From Allochromatium palmeri (GTDB taxonomy: Bacteria; Pseudomonadota; Gammaproteobacteria; Chromatiales; Chromatiaceae): a stretch of 64,000 bases of DNA. The stretch lies in contig NZ_WNKT01000001.1 in the NCBI RefSeq assembly GCF_009720725.1, positions 1 to 64,000 of the forward strand. Direction: 5' to 3'. Of this stretch, positions 16,929-25,169 are shown in pieces (position 1 is the stretch's first letter; every line of letters begins with the position of its first letter). Below the pieces are notes generated by a model. It did no database searches. It saw only the letters and a program-made list of their open reading frames with translations, and was not told the origin of the DNA. Both the position numbers and the translations under genes were made by a program.

Positions 16929-17516
16929 ATGGTCTGGATCTCGCTCGGAATCGCTCTACTGGTCCTGACGATCCTGGTCGTCACGCTCTACAACCGACTG
17001 GTGAGCGGGCGCAATGCCTACAAAAACGCCTTCGCTCAGATCGATGTGCAGCTCACGCGCCGTCACGATCTCATCCCCAATCTGGTCGAGGTCGCTCAGC
17101 GTTACATGCAGCACGAGCGCGAGACGCTGGAGGCCGTGATCCGGGCGCGCAGTCAGGCGGTCGATACACTGCGCCAGGCGGCCGCCGATCCCACGGATGC
17201 CGCCGCCATGCGCCAGCTCGCCGCCGCCGAACAGGGACTCTCGGGTGTGCTCGGCCGGCTGTTCGCGCTCTCGGAGTCCTATCCGGATCTCAAGGCCAAT
17301 CAAAACATGGCGCAACTGTCCGAGGAACTGGTCAGCACCGAGAATCGCGTCGCCTTTGCTCGCCAAGCCTTCAACGATGCGGTCATGGCCTATAACAATC
17401 AGCGCGAGATGTTTCCGGGCAACCTGATCGCCGGCCTCTTCAGTTTCCAGCCGGCGCAACTCCTGAATATCGAGTCGCCCGAAAAACGCGAGGCCGTCCG
17501 GGTCTCCTTCGTATGA
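16929..17516 (+). CDS. lemA: LemA family membrane protein
   Basis: 195 residues from the ATG at 16929, preceded by TGGAG. An N-terminal membrane helix (about 2-22) is followed by the LemA four-helix domain with the signatures YNRLVSGRNAYKNAFAQIDV and RRHDLIPNLVEVAQRYM; the closing part contains YNNQREMFPGNLIA. Function is not established. It overlaps the downstream M48 peptidase start by four bases (ATGA), a conserved pairing across bacteria that suggests a joint membrane-associated task. Confidence 0.92.
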   Translation: MVWISLGIALLVLTILVVTLYNRLVSGRNAYKNAFAQIDVQLTRRHDLIPNLVEVAQRYMQHERETLEAVIRARSQAVDTLRQAAADPTDAAAMRQLAAAEQGLSGVLGRLFALSESYPDLKANQNMAQLSEELVSTENRVAFARQAFNDAVMAYNNQREMFPGNLIAGLFSFQPAQLLNIESPEKREAVRVSFV

Positions 17517-19507
17517 ACTTCTTCGAGCACCAAGCCCGCGCGCGCCGCCGCACTGGTTGGCTCGTCGGGCTGTTCGCGCTGGCGCTGATCTGTATCGTGG
17601 CACTGGTGGATCTGGTGGCGCTGCTCTTCTTCGGTGCCTATCACAACGTCATCGGCCCCGATCGCTATCTGGCTCTGGCCGAGTCGGGCGGGACGATCAA
17701 TCCCTTTCCGTTCCAGATCGCGCCCAATCGCGACCTGCTCATCTGGACGTCACTGCTGACCGCCGGGGTCATTGGTCTGGCCAGCCAGTGGCGTGTCCTG
17801 AGTCTGCGCGGTGGTGGCGCCACCGTGGCACGCGGACTCGGCGGTACCCTGGTCACCGCCGAGTCCACGGACCCGCTGCGCCGACGTCTGCGCAACGTGG
17901 TCGAAGAAATGGCGATCGCCTCGGGCGTGCCGGTGCCCGCCATCTATGTGCTGGAGGGCGAGCCGGGCATCAATGCCTTCGCCGCCGGGTATTCGCCCGC
18001 CGATGCCGCCGTCGCCGTCACCCAGGGGACGCTGGAGACGCTTGATCGCGCCGAGCTGCAAGGCGTGGTGGCCCATGAATTCGGACACATCCTCAATGGC
18101 GACATGCGACTGAACATCCGGCTCATGGGCTGGCTGTTCGGCATCCTGATGTTGACACTGCTCGGGCGCTTTCTGTTAGAGGCCGGGCGTGTTTCGGCGC
18201 AACGCAAGAAAGGCGGTGTGCTGTCACTGGGTCTGGCCCTGATGGTGGTTGGCTATGTCGGCGTCTTCTTCGGACGTCTGATCCAGGCCTCGGTGTCGCG
18301 TCAGCGCGAGTTCCTGGCCGATGCCTCGGCGGTGCAGTTCACCCGGCAGCCGTCCGGTCTGGCCGGGGCACTGAAAAAGATCGCCGCCGTCGGGCCAGGG
18401 TCGCGCTTGCAGACCGATGGCTCAGAGGTGGCGCACATGCTCTTCGCGTCCGGTCTGTCGAGCCGGCTGTTCGCCACGCATCCGCCGCTGGTCGAGCGGA
18501 TTCGCGCGATCGAACCGCGCTTCGATCCAGCCGAACTGAGCCGGATAGCGGTGCGCATGGAACGCCAGACACCCGCGCCCGAGGCCGTCGATCCAACGCT
18601 GACCACGTCGACGGCGCCAGCCGCTCCAGGTCTGTCGTCGCTGTCGCCGGAGCGAATCATGGCACGCCTGGGCCGACCGGATGACAATCAGATGGCGGCT
18701 GCCGGTCGGCTGGCGGCAGCGATTCCCGCCACCCTGGAGCGCGCGGCACGCACGCCGGAGTGGTCGATGGCCGTCATCGCCTATCTATTGATGAGCGCCG
18801 AACCCGAGATCCGTGAGTCACAGCGTCTGATCCTGACCGAGGTTCTGGGGCCTGAGTCGGAACGCCAGGTCGATCTGCTGCTGCGCGATGTGCCCGAACT
18901 GGTGCCTGAGCTACGGATGCCCGTACTGGAGATCGCCTTTCCAGCCCTGCGCCGGCGGCCTGAGCCGGACCGCGCGCGGCTGAAAATCCTGGTCGAGCGC
19001 CTGATCCAGGCCGATGGTCGGATGTCCGTGTTCGAATATGCCCTGGCCCGTTCGCTCGACCGCTATCTGCGGGATTTTGCTCATCCGTCCGAGGCGCAGG
19101 TCGCGGGTCATGGCACGTTGAGTGCGGCCACGCGCGAGGTGATCGATCTGCTGACAATCTTCGCGCACCAGGGCCGTCCGCAGCGTTCGGTCGCGCTCGC
19201 GGCCCTGCGGGCCGGCATCGAACGGCTCGGCGCCAAGCCCGAAGTACTTGCCCGGATCCAGGAGGACTGGTTCGACGCCGACTGGCTTGTGCGCGACTGG
19301 CCGGCGCGACTCGATGCCGCCCTCGTCAAGCTCGCCCGACTGCGCTTGGCCGACAAACAGCGTCTGCTCGGCGCCATGACGACCACGGTGCTTGCCGATG
19401 GTCGGGTCGCGGTCGCCGAGATGGAACTTTTGCGCGCCATCTGTGCCACACTGCGGACGCCAATGCCGGTTCTCGACTTGAATCGGCCGGGTGTCGCGCC
19501 TATTTGA
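17513..19507 (+). CDS. M48 family membrane metallopeptidase with TerB-like C-terminal region
   Basis: 664 residues. Membrane helices lie near 20-45, 80-100, 205-225 and 240-262. The zinc protease motif HEFGH (in VVAHEFGHILNGD) and the downstream Glu of REFLADASAVQFT are intact, so it should be an active HtpX-like peptidase. The long C-terminal region (about 380-660) is unusual for HtpX: two stretches, IQADGRMSVFEYALARSL and VLADGRVAVAEMELLRAIC, both carry the ADGR pattern typical of TerB-like helical domains. It is translationally coupled to lemA. Confidence 0.88.
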   Translation: MNFFEHQARARRRTGWLVGLFALALICIVALVDLVALLFFGAYHNVIGPDRYLALAESGGTINPFPFQIAPNRDLLIWTSLLTAGVIGLASQWRVLSLRGGGATVARGLGGTLVTAESTDPLRRRLRNVVEEMAIASGVPVPAIYVLEGEPGINAFAAGYSPADAAVAVTQGTLETLDRAELQGVVAHEFGHILNGDMRLNIRLMGWLFGILMLTLLGRFLLEAGRVSAQRKKGGVLSLGLALMVVGYVGVFFGRLIQASVSRQREFLADASAVQFTRQPSGLAGALKKIAAVGPGSRLQTDGSEVAHMLFASGLSSRLFATHPPLVERIRAIEPRFDPAELSRIAVRMERQTPAPEAVDPTLTTSTAPAAPGLSSLSPERIMARLGRPDDNQMAAAGRLAAAIPATLERAARTPEWSMAVIAYLLMSAEPEIRESQRLILTEVLGPESERQVDLLLRDVPELVPELRMPVLEIAFPALRRRPEPDRARLKILVERLIQADGRMSVFEYALARSLDRYLRDFAHPSEAQVAGHGTLSAATREVIDLLTIFAHQGRPQRSVALAALRAGIERLGAKPEVLARIQEDWFDADWLVRDWPARLDAALVKLARLRLADKQRLLGAMTTTVLADGRVAVAEMELLRAICATLRTPMPVLDLNRPGVAPI

Positions 19508-19575
19508 TGGCACTCCTGGCTTCATCAGGGAGCCGGGCGCCAAACTTCTCAATCCAAAAATATGGAGATTGTCCG

Positions 19576-20040
19576 ATGAAACACCTGCTAGCCAGCACCG
19601 CCGCCGGTCTCATGGCCCTTGGCCTCGCCAGTTCCGCTATCGCCGCTAACCTCTCGCCCGAGGAGCAGATCGAGACCCGTCAGGCCGGCTACGAGTTCAT
19701 GGGCTGGAACATGGGCAAGATCAAGGCCAACCTGGAAGGCGAGTACAATGCCGCTCAGGTCGAGGCCGCCGCTAACACCATCGCCGCTATCGCCAACTCG
19801 GGCATGGGCGCGCTCTATGGTCCAGGCACCGACAAGAACATCGGCGACGTCAAGACCCGCGTAAAGCCCGAGTTCTTCCAGAACATGGAAGACGTCGGCA
19901 AGATCGCGCGTGAGTTCGTCGGCGCGGCCGATGCACTCGCCGAGGCCGCTGCCACCGGTGAGGCCGAGGCCGTCAAGACCGCCTTCGCCGATGTCGGCAA
20001 CGCCTGCAAGGCATGCCACAAGAAGTATCGGGCCGACTGA
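19576..20040 (+). CDS. cycP: Cytochrome c'
   Basis: 154 residues including a cleaved signal peptide (about 1-22, ending AIAA). The C-terminal haem site is CKACHKK. The mature sequence has the four-helix cytochrome c' pattern and, from memory, is nearly identical to the Allochromatium vinosum protein (for example YEFMGWNMGKIKANLEGEYN). The periplasmic five-coordinate haem binds NO and CO. The start is fixed by the signal peptide and an upstream GGAG; the frame is open further upstream. It converges with a cytochrome b gene across a bidirectional terminator. Confidence 0.95.
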   Translation: MKHLLASTAAGLMALGLASSAIAANLSPEEQIETRQAGYEFMGWNMGKIKANLEGEYNAAQVEAAANTIAAIANSGMGALYGPGTDKNIGDVKTRVKPEFFQNMEDVGKIAREFVGAADALAEAAATGEAEAVKTAFADVGNACKACHKKYRAD

Positions 20041-20065
20041 TCCTCAAACCGCGCCTGATTGGTTG

Positions 20066-20099
20066 AAAAGGCCGCCCGTCGCATCGGGTGGCCTTTTTT
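20066..20099. terminator. Bidirectional intrinsic terminator
   Basis: AAAAGGCC-G-CCCG / CGGG-T-GGCCTTTT stem around a six-base loop, ending in T6 on the plus strand and T4 on the minus strand. It separates convergent cytochrome c' and cytochrome b genes. Confidence 0.85.
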
Positions 20100-20104
20100 G
20101 TTCA

Positions 20105-20806
20105 TCACCAATCCGGCACACTGCCTGCCGGCGGTGGTGGAGGCGGGGGCGGCAGCAGTCCGCCATTGGCGATCCAGACCGCGCCTGCCGTGATGGCGAG
20201 CGCCAGGATGAAGGCGATCGGCCCGCCGCCCTTGGCCGAGTGCGCCATCGGCTCGCGCGTCATCTTGTAGCCCGTGATCATGGGTCGGATCAGGTTGTCA
20301 CCACGCACCCAGGTATGAAAGAGTGTCGCCAGCACATGCAGGGCGACGAAGCCGCCGATGATCCAGATGGTCTGACGATGCAGTCCGCTGAGCCAGACGC
20401 TCGTCTCGCTGGAGACCAGTGACTTGAGCGGCCCGGAGAAGGCGATGTCGTCGGTGGCGAAGAGTCCGGTCAGACTCTGGAACAGCATCAGCGCCAGCAG
20501 CACCAGCACCGAGATCCCGCCCAATGGATTGTGGCCCATGCCATGCCAGCGTCCACGCAGATAGGTGAGCATGGTCCGGGGGCCGTGCACGAACTGGCCG
20601 AAGCGGACATAGGTCGAGCCGACGAAGCCCCAGACGAGGCGAAAGACGATCAGTCCGAAGATGCCCTGTCCGATCCAGCCATGCCAGTCGATCCAGCGTC
20701 CGCCCGTCAGCCCGGTCACGAAGGCCAGCGCCACCAGTAACACCAGTAACCAATGAAAGAGACGGGTCGGAAGATCCCAGAGTTTGATTCGATGTTCCTG
20801 CATCAT
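20105..20806 (-). CDS. Cytochrome b561-type membrane protein
   Basis: 233 residues. Four membrane helices carry the histidines expected for two b haems: FHW near residue 18, WHGW near 42, LHRQTIW and [10 protein letters not shown] in the second half. It matches the prokaryotic cytochrome b561/NiFe-hydrogenase b-type family (PF01292). A fifth hydrophobic segment (about 197-215) precedes a run of eight prolines at the C-terminus. In purple bacteria such a cytochrome b is commonly found beside cytochrome c' and may exchange electrons with it. Two adjacent ATG codons (20806 and 20803) are possible starts. Confidence 0.88.
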   Translation of the reverse strand: MMQEHRIKLWDLPTRLFHWLLVLLVALAFVTGLTGGRWIDWHGWIGQGIFGLIVFRLVWGFVGSTYVRFGQFVHGPRTMLTYLRGRWHGMGHNPLGGISVLVLLALMLFQSLTGLFATDDIAFSGPLKSLVSSETSVWLSGLHRQTIWIIGGFVALHVLATLFHTWVRGDNLIRPMITGYKMTREPMAHSAKGGGPIAFILALAITAGAVWIANGGLLPPPPPPPPAGSVPDW

Positions 20807-20898
20807 TCCAATACCAAAGATGGATGGGTGTCCGAAGTGTCGCCCAATCCGGCGGTCGACGCCAAGTTCGCGCGTGCTCCAGGCGGCGAGGTCGGACG

Positions 20899-21597
20899 AT
20901 GAAGCCGGCTGTCGTTCTCCTGAGCGGCGGCCTGGATTCGACCACCGCGCTCGCTATCGCCTGCGCCGAGGGCTTCGTCCCTCATGCGCTGTCCTTTCGT
21001 TATGGCCAGCGTCACGCAGTCGAGCTGGAGTCCGCGGCGCGTATCGCTGACGCCATGGGCGTGGCCGAGCATGTGATCGCCGAGATCGATCTGCGCCGCT
21101 TCGGCGGCTCGGCCCTGACGGCAGATCTCGCGGTGCCCAAGGGGCGCGCTCCACAGGCGATGGAGCACGAGATCCCCGTGACCTATGTCCCGGCGCGCAA
21201 CACGGTTTTTCTCTCCTTTGCGCTGGCCTGGGCCGAGGTGCTGGAGGCGGCTGACATCTTCATCGGGGTCAATGCGCTCGACTATTCCGGCTATCCGGAC
21301 TGCCGGCCGGAGTACATCGCGGCCTTTGAGCGTCTGGCCAATCTGGCCACGGTGGCCGGTGTCGAGGGGCGCCAGCACTATCGCATCCATACCCCATTGA
21401 TCAAGATGACCAAGGCCAGAATCATTCGCGCCGGACTGGCGCTCGGAGTCGACTATGGTCTGACCAGCAGTTGCTATGATCCTGGCCCCGATGGTCGGCC
21501 CTGTGGGGGCTGTGACTCCTGCCAGTTGCGCGCCAAGGGCTTCGACGAGGCCGGCGTTGCTGATCCGCTCCTGGCGCGTTTCGAGGAGCGAAGATGA
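20899..21597 (+). CDS. queC: 7-cyano-7-deazaguanine synthase QueC
   Basis: 232 residues from the ATG at 20899, with GAGG upstream. The PP-loop ATP-binding motif [10 protein letters not shown] starts at residue 9, and the zinc site is visible near the C-terminus ([20 protein letters not shown]). It converts 7-carboxy-7-deazaguanine to preQ0 in queuosine synthesis. It overlaps queD by four bases (ATGA), and queD overlaps queE in the same way, so queC-queD-queE is a tightly coupled operon. Confidence 0.95.
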   Translation: MKPAVVLLSGGLDSTTALAIACAEGFVPHALSFRYGQRHAVELESAARIADAMGVAEHVIAEIDLRRFGGSALTADLAVPKGRAPQAMEHEIPVTYVPARNTVFLSFALAWAEVLEAADIFIGVNALDYSGYPDCRPEYIAAFERLANLATVAGVEGRQHYRIHTPLIKMTKARIIRAGLALGVDYGLTSSCYDPGPDGRPCGGCDSCQLRAKGFDEAGVADPLLARFEERR

Positions 21598-22688
21598 ATA
21601 CACGGCTCTTCCATCTGGCGGCTGTTCCCTTCGAGGCGGCGCGTCGGGTCGACATCCTGCCCGAGACCCATCGCTGCCGGCATCTGCATGGTCATGGCTT
21701 TCTCGCGCGCCTGCGCGCCGAGCTGCCATCCGGCTGGGCCAGCTTTCCGGGCGCCGAGAGCGACGACCTCCAGGCCGCACTGGCGCGCGGTGTCGAACCG
21801 CTCGACTATCGCGATCTCAACACCCTGCTGCCGGTCCCGACCGACGAGAACCTGGCGCGCTGGGTGCGCGACCGGCTCGACCTGCCGGGCATCGCCTCCA
21901 TCGGCATCCAGAGCACGCACGATCAGGGCGCCGATCTCGACGGCGCCGATCATATCCATGTCTGGCGCCGCTTTCGCTTTGAGTCGGCCCACCGGTTGCC
22001 GAACGTGCCCGAAGGCCATCCCTGTGGACGCATGCATGGTCACGGTTTCGAGGTCATCCTGCACGCTGATCAGGATCTGGACGGCGAGGACATGGGGATC
22101 GATTTCGACCGGCTCGCCGCGCTCTGGGCGCCGCTGCATGATGCATTGCATCAGGTCTGTCTCAACGACATCCCAGGCCTGGAGAACCCGACCAGCGAGC
22201 TGCTGGCGCGTTGGATCTGGGCACGGCTCAAGCCCGAGCTGCCGGCGCTGTCCTGGGTCACGGTCTACGAGACCGCGACCGCCGGTTGTCATTTCGACGG
22301 CACCCATTATCGGATCTGGAAGGAGCAGCGCTTCGAGGCCGCGCTACGTCTGGAGCACGCGCCCGAGGGCGATGCGCGGCGGCGTCTGCATGGACACAGC
22401 TATCTGTTGCGCCTGCATTTGACCGCGCCGCTCGATCAGGTGCTCGGCTGGACCGTCGACTATGGCGACGTCAAACGCCTGTTCAAGCCGCTCTATGATC
22501 GGCTCGACCATCATCGGCTCGACGCGCTCGAAGGACTCGACGCCGCTGATCCGGGGAGTCTGACCCACTGGATCCGTGCGCACATCCGCGCGGATCTGCC
22601 TGAACTCGACCGCATCGATCTGCAACCGACGCCCGGTTGTGGTGCCTCGCTGTGCTGGGGCGAGCTGGGTCCGGCCCTGCCGACATGA
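21594..22688 (+). CDS. queD: Triple-domain QueD-like 6-carboxytetrahydropterin synthase
   Basis: 364 residues, three times the ~120 of ordinary QueD, made of three tandem PTPS/QueD T-fold domains (about 1-119, 120-240, 241-364). Against E. coli QueD from memory (His16, Cys27, His31, His33, Asp70, His71, Glu110): domain 1 keeps Cys28, His32, His34 and Asp71 but has Arg17, Tyr72 and Ser107. Domain 2 has the full zinc set His133/148/150, Cys144 and Glu226, but His186-Gln187 replace Asp-His. Domain 3 keeps Asp305-His306 and HGH but has Leu251, Arg262 and Pro in place of the first Zn His, Cys and Glu. One composite active site across domains 2 and 3 is inferred. QueD makes 6-carboxytetrahydropterin from 7,8-dihydroneopterin triphosphate. 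Confidence 0.88.
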   Translation: MNTRLFHLAAVPFEAARRVDILPETHRCRHLHGHGFLARLRAELPSGWASFPGAESDDLQAALARGVEPLDYRDLNTLLPVPTDENLARWVRDRLDLPGIASIGIQSTHDQGADLDGADHIHVWRRFRFESAHRLPNVPEGHPCGRMHGHGFEVILHADQDLDGEDMGIDFDRLAALWAPLHDALHQVCLNDIPGLENPTSELLARWIWARLKPELPALSWVTVYETATAGCHFDGTHYRIWKEQRFEAALRLEHAPEGDARRRLHGHSYLLRLHLTAPLDQVLGWTVDYGDVKRLFKPLYDRLDHHRLDALEGLDAADPGSLTHWIRAHIRADLPELDRIDLQPTPGCGASLCWGELGPALPT

Positions 22689-23326
22689 GCTACTGGGTCA
22701 AGGAGTGCTTTTACAGCCTGCAAGGCGAGGGCGCTCAGACCGGACGCGCGGCGGTGTTCTGCCGCTTTGCCGGCTGCAACCTCTGGTCGGGCCGCGAGCA
22801 GGACCGGGCCGGGGCGATCTGCCGCTTCTGCGACACGGACTTTCGCGGCACGGACGGGGAGGGCGGTGGGCGCTATCGCAACGCCGACGAACTGGCCGAG
22901 CGTATCCGCGCCCTCTGGCCAGCCGGAGCCGGATCGAGCGGCCAGCCCTATGTCGTCTGCACCGGCGGTGAGCCGCTGCTGCAACTCGACGTGCCCCTGA
23001 TCGACGCCCTGCATCGTCACGGCTTCGAGGTCGCCGTCGAGACCAACGGCAGCCGCCCGGCACCGCCCGGTCTCGACTGGGTCTGTGTCAGCCCCAAGGC
23101 TGGCGCGCCGCTGCAACTGACTGCCGGCGACGAACTCAAGCTGATCTATCCGCAGCCGGACCTGGATCCTGAGCCGTTCGATGCACTGAATTTTCGACAT
23201 TTCTTTCTGCAACCCATGGACGGACCGCAACGCGAGACCAATACGCGCCTGGCCGTCGACTACTGCAAGGCCCATCCGCGCTGGCGTCTAAGTCTCCAGA
23301 CACATAAGTGGCTGGGCATCCCCTGA
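22685..23326 (+). CDS. queE: 7-carboxy-7-deazaguanine synthase QueE (radical SAM)
   Basis: 213 residues from the ATG at 22685, fixed by the ATGA overlap with queD. The cluster motif is C-x14-C-x2-C (from GCNLWSG to ICRFCDTDF), the expanded spacing known from Burkholderia multivorans QueE rather than classical CX3CX2C. The substrate-facing motifs SLQGEGAQTG, CTGGEPLLQLD and VETNGSRP are present. It contracts 6-carboxytetrahydropterin to 7-carboxy-7-deazaguanine. With QueC and QueD it covers GTP-derived pterin to preQ0; queF and later genes are elsewhere. Confidence 0.94.
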   Translation: MSYWVKECFYSLQGEGAQTGRAAVFCRFAGCNLWSGREQDRAGAICRFCDTDFRGTDGEGGGRYRNADELAERIRALWPAGAGSSGQPYVVCTGGEPLLQLDVPLIDALHRHGFEVAVETNGSRPAPPGLDWVCVSPKAGAPLQLTAGDELKLIYPQPDLDPEPFDALNFRHFFLQPMDGPQRETNTRLAVDYCKAHPRWRLSLQTHKWLGIP

Positions 23327-23345
23327 GATTTTTTGTAAATTCCTG

Positions 23346-23377
23346 TTGACATTGTTTGGTGTCAAGCTAAGATGACA
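23346..23377 (+). promoter_or_regulatory. pucBA promoter with PpsR/CrtJ-type operator
   Basis: TTGACA (23346-23351) is a perfect -35; TAAGAT (23368-23373) follows after 16 bases as a plausible -10. TGTCA (23360-23364) and TGACA (23373-23377) form TGT-N12-ACA with the inner C/G, the PpsR/CrtJ consensus. A third half-site, TGACA at 23347-23351, lies inside the -35, so half-sites recur at exactly 13-bp steps in alternating orientation. Binding would cover the -10. The leader to pucB would be about 200 bases. Confidence 0.65.
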
Positions 23378-23583
23378 CCTGCCGAACAGCGGAACATCTC
23401 GAACCAAGCAGCACCGGGTCGAGCGAGGCAGCGCCAGACAGTATTCGCGCCTCCATCCGCGCGTCACGAAGGCAGCAGTATTCGATTTCCTTCGGAGTCA
23501 TCAACTCAGTGGCTGAACAGAAAAAACCGACTGCCCAAATCAAGGGCGGCGGAAGCGCCAAACCCACAATGGAGACTAAGTCC

Positions 23584-23718
23584 ATGGCAAGTCTTTCCGG
23601 TCTTACCGATCAGCAGGCTAAAGAATTCCACGAACAGTTCAAGGTAACCTACACCGCATTCGTCGGTCTGGCCGCCCTGGCTCACCTGTTCGTCATCGCC
23701 GCCAATCCTTGGTGGTAA
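23584..23718 (+). CDS. pucB: LH2 light-harvesting complex beta subunit
   Basis: 44 residues from the ATG at 23584, with GGAG 9 bases upstream. The sequence has the beta-subunit signature SLSGLTDQQAKEFHEQF, a single membrane helix and the bacteriochlorophyll-ligating His in ALAHLFVIAANPWW. It resembles B800-850 (LH2) rather than LH1 beta, which usually ends in RPWL. The frame is open back to a GTG at 23509 that would add 25 residues (beginning AEQKKPTAQIKGGG); an in-frame ATG at 23569 also exists. Known mature beta chains are about 45 residues, so I prefer the short form. Confidence 0.88.
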   Translation: MASLSGLTDQQAKEFHEQFKVTYTAFVGLAALAHLFVIAANPWW

Positions 23719-23749
23719 AACGGTCTTAAACCTCTAAGAGGACAATGCA

Positions 23750-23908
23750 ATGAGCAACGTCGCAAAGCCGCGTAACCCCGAAGACGATTGGAAGATCTGG
23801 CTGGTTGTGAACCCGGCGACCTGGTTGATGCCCATCTTCTACGCCCTGCTGGTTCTGGCCATCGCCGTCCACGCGGTCGTCTTCTCGGTCGGCCTCGGCT
23901 GGCAGTAA
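23750..23908 (+). CDS. pucA: LH2 light-harvesting complex alpha subunit
   Basis: 52 residues, starting at 23750 with AAGAGGA about 10 bases upstream and ending TAA at 23906. It has the alpha-subunit motif DDWKIWLVVNPATWLMPIF, one membrane helix and the bacteriochlorophyll His in LAIAVHAVVF. The NPATW segment and short C-terminus point to LH2 rather than LH1. With pucB it forms the heterodimer unit of the peripheral antenna. A strong intrinsic terminator follows, so pucBA forms its own transcription unit; Chromatiaceae often carry several such pairs. Confidence 0.9.
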   Translation: MSNVAKPRNPEDDWKIWLVVNPATWLMPIFYALLVLAIAVHAVVFSVGLGWQ

Positions 23909-23968
23909 GACCTCCCGCGTCTCGATCCCCGATTCGCTCCGGCGGATCCGCTGGTCGAGAGCTGGTCT

Positions 23969-24003
23969 AAACGGCACTGATAGCCTGGCTATCGGTGCCG
24001 TTT
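23969..24003 (+). terminator. Intrinsic terminator of pucBA
   Basis: AAACGGCAC-T-GATAGCC and GGCTATC-G-GTGCCGTTT form a long, nearly perfect stem, with T residues following on the plus strand. It begins 60 bases after the pucA stop and ends just before the next gene. Confidence 0.8.
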
Positions 24004-24013
24004 GCGTTATACG

Positions 24014-24961
24014 ATGCCTGAAATCATTCATGTCATGGTCGGTGCGCTCTCCGATGCGAGAGGGCGCATTGTGGTCAGCAAACGACCGGATCATGTGCAT
24101 CAGGGCGGACTCTGGGAGTTTCCAGGCGGCAAGCTGGAGTCAGGCGAATCACCGGCTGCCGGCCTCAAGCGCGAACTCGCCGAGGAACTCGGCATCCAGG
24201 TCCGCGCCAGCCGTCCGCTGATTCGTGTCCATCACGACTATGGCGACCGGCACGTTCTGCTCGACGTGCATCGCGTAGACGACTATGCGGGCATTCCACA
24301 TGGGCGCGAGGGTCAACCGCTCGACTGGCTGACGCCCGGAGACATGGACCCGGCCGCTTTTCCCGCCGCTGACCGCCCCATCATCACCGCGCTGCGTCTG
24401 CCGACGCTCATGCTGATCACGGGCGAAGATCCACGCCAGCCCGAGGCTTTTCTGGCGCGTCTAAGAGACGCCCTGGACGCTGGCGTGCGTCTGGTGCAAC
24501 TGCGCGCCCATGACCTGTCAGCGTCTGATTATGCCTCTCTCGCGCAAGCCGCTTTCGAGCTGTGCGAACGCCAGGGTGCGCAACTATTGCTCAATCGCGA
24601 CCCCGCCGAGGTTGCGCACATCGCGCGTCATGGTTTGCATCTGGCCAGCCCGACGCTGATGGCGCTCGCTACCCGTCCAGGCCGGTCGAACGACCTCGTC
24701 GGCGCTTCCTGCCATGATCCGCGGCAACTGGCGCGGGCCGTCGAACTGGGTTTGGATTACGCGCTGCTCTCGCCGGTCAAGCCCACGGCCACGCATCCCG
24801 AGGCCGATCCGCTCGGCTGGCGTGCTTTTTCCGACTGGGTCGATCCGCTGCCGTTGCCAGTTTATGCGCTCGGCGGACTGACAGCGGACGATCTGAACGA
24901 GGCCGTCCAACATGGCGCCCAGGGTATTGCCGCGATTCGCGGACTCTGGCCGGCGTCCTGA
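24014..24961 (+). CDS. mutT: Nudix hydrolase (MutT) fused to a thiamine-phosphate-synthase-like domain
   Basis: 315 residues. The N-terminal domain (about 1-130) is a MutT-type Nudix hydrolase with the box GGKLESGESPAAGLKRELAE followed by ELG, expected to hydrolyse 8-oxo-dGTP. The C-terminal domain (about 135-310) resembles thiamine-phosphate synthase (ThiE/TenI fold; LVQLRAHDLSASDYASL, YALLSPVKPTATHP, VYALGGLTADDL). This fusion is common in gammaproteobacteria; the TenI-like part probably lacks true ThiE activity. The ATG at 24014 is chosen over a TTG four codons earlier. The zapD-yacG pair converges on it. Confidence 0.88.
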   Translation: MPEIIHVMVGALSDARGRIVVSKRPDHVHQGGLWEFPGGKLESGESPAAGLKRELAEELGIQVRASRPLIRVHHDYGDRHVLLDVHRVDDYAGIPHGREGQPLDWLTPGDMDPAAFPAADRPIITALRLPTLMLITGEDPRQPEAFLARLRDALDAGVRLVQLRAHDLSASDYASLAQAAFELCERQGAQLLLNRDPAEVAHIARHGLHLASPTLMALATRPGRSNDLVGASCHDPRQLARAVELGLDYALLSPVKPTATHPEADPLGWRAFSDWVDPLPLPVYALGGLTADDLNEAVQHGAQGIAAIRGLWPAS

Positions 24962-24964
24962 GCG

Positions 24965-25165
24965 CTAGTGCTGAATGGGCGCGGCCATGGAGTCGGGCCC
25001 GTCCTCAACCGGTGCCTCGTCATCAGCGGCAAGACGATGACGCTCCTCCAGCCAATCACCCAGATCGATCAGCCGGCAGCGCTCGCTACAGAAGGGCCGC
25101 CAGCGCGAGTCCGGCGTCCAGGATACGGGTTTGCCGCAGTGCGGGCAGTCGACCGTCTTGACCAT
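24965..25165 (-). CDS. yacG: DNA gyrase inhibitor YacG
   Basis: 66 residues from the ATG at 25165. The zinc-finger motifs [10 protein letters not shown] and [15 protein letters not shown] match YacG, which binds GyrB and blocks DNA binding by gyrase. The C-terminal tail is acidic. It follows zapD after 4 bases on the same strand, as in E. coli coaE-zapD-yacG; coaE is not present here. Confidence 0.92.
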   Translation of the reverse strand: MVKTVDCPHCGKPVSWTPDSRWRPFCSERCRLIDLGDWLEERHRLAADDEAPVEDGPDSMAAPIQH

Positions 25166-25169
25166 GGCC

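Noticed and set aside
23372-23647. Possible 91-codon gene across the pucBA leader
   Set aside because: Its ATG lies inside the promoter's -10/operator region, it has no ribosome binding site, and it overlaps pucB in another frame.
23584-23908. Assignment of the antenna pair to LH1 (pufBA)
   Set aside because: The beta chain ends in ANPWW and the alpha chain has NPATW with a short C-terminus, both LH2-like; no reaction-centre genes (pufL/M) follow, and a terminator closes the unit.
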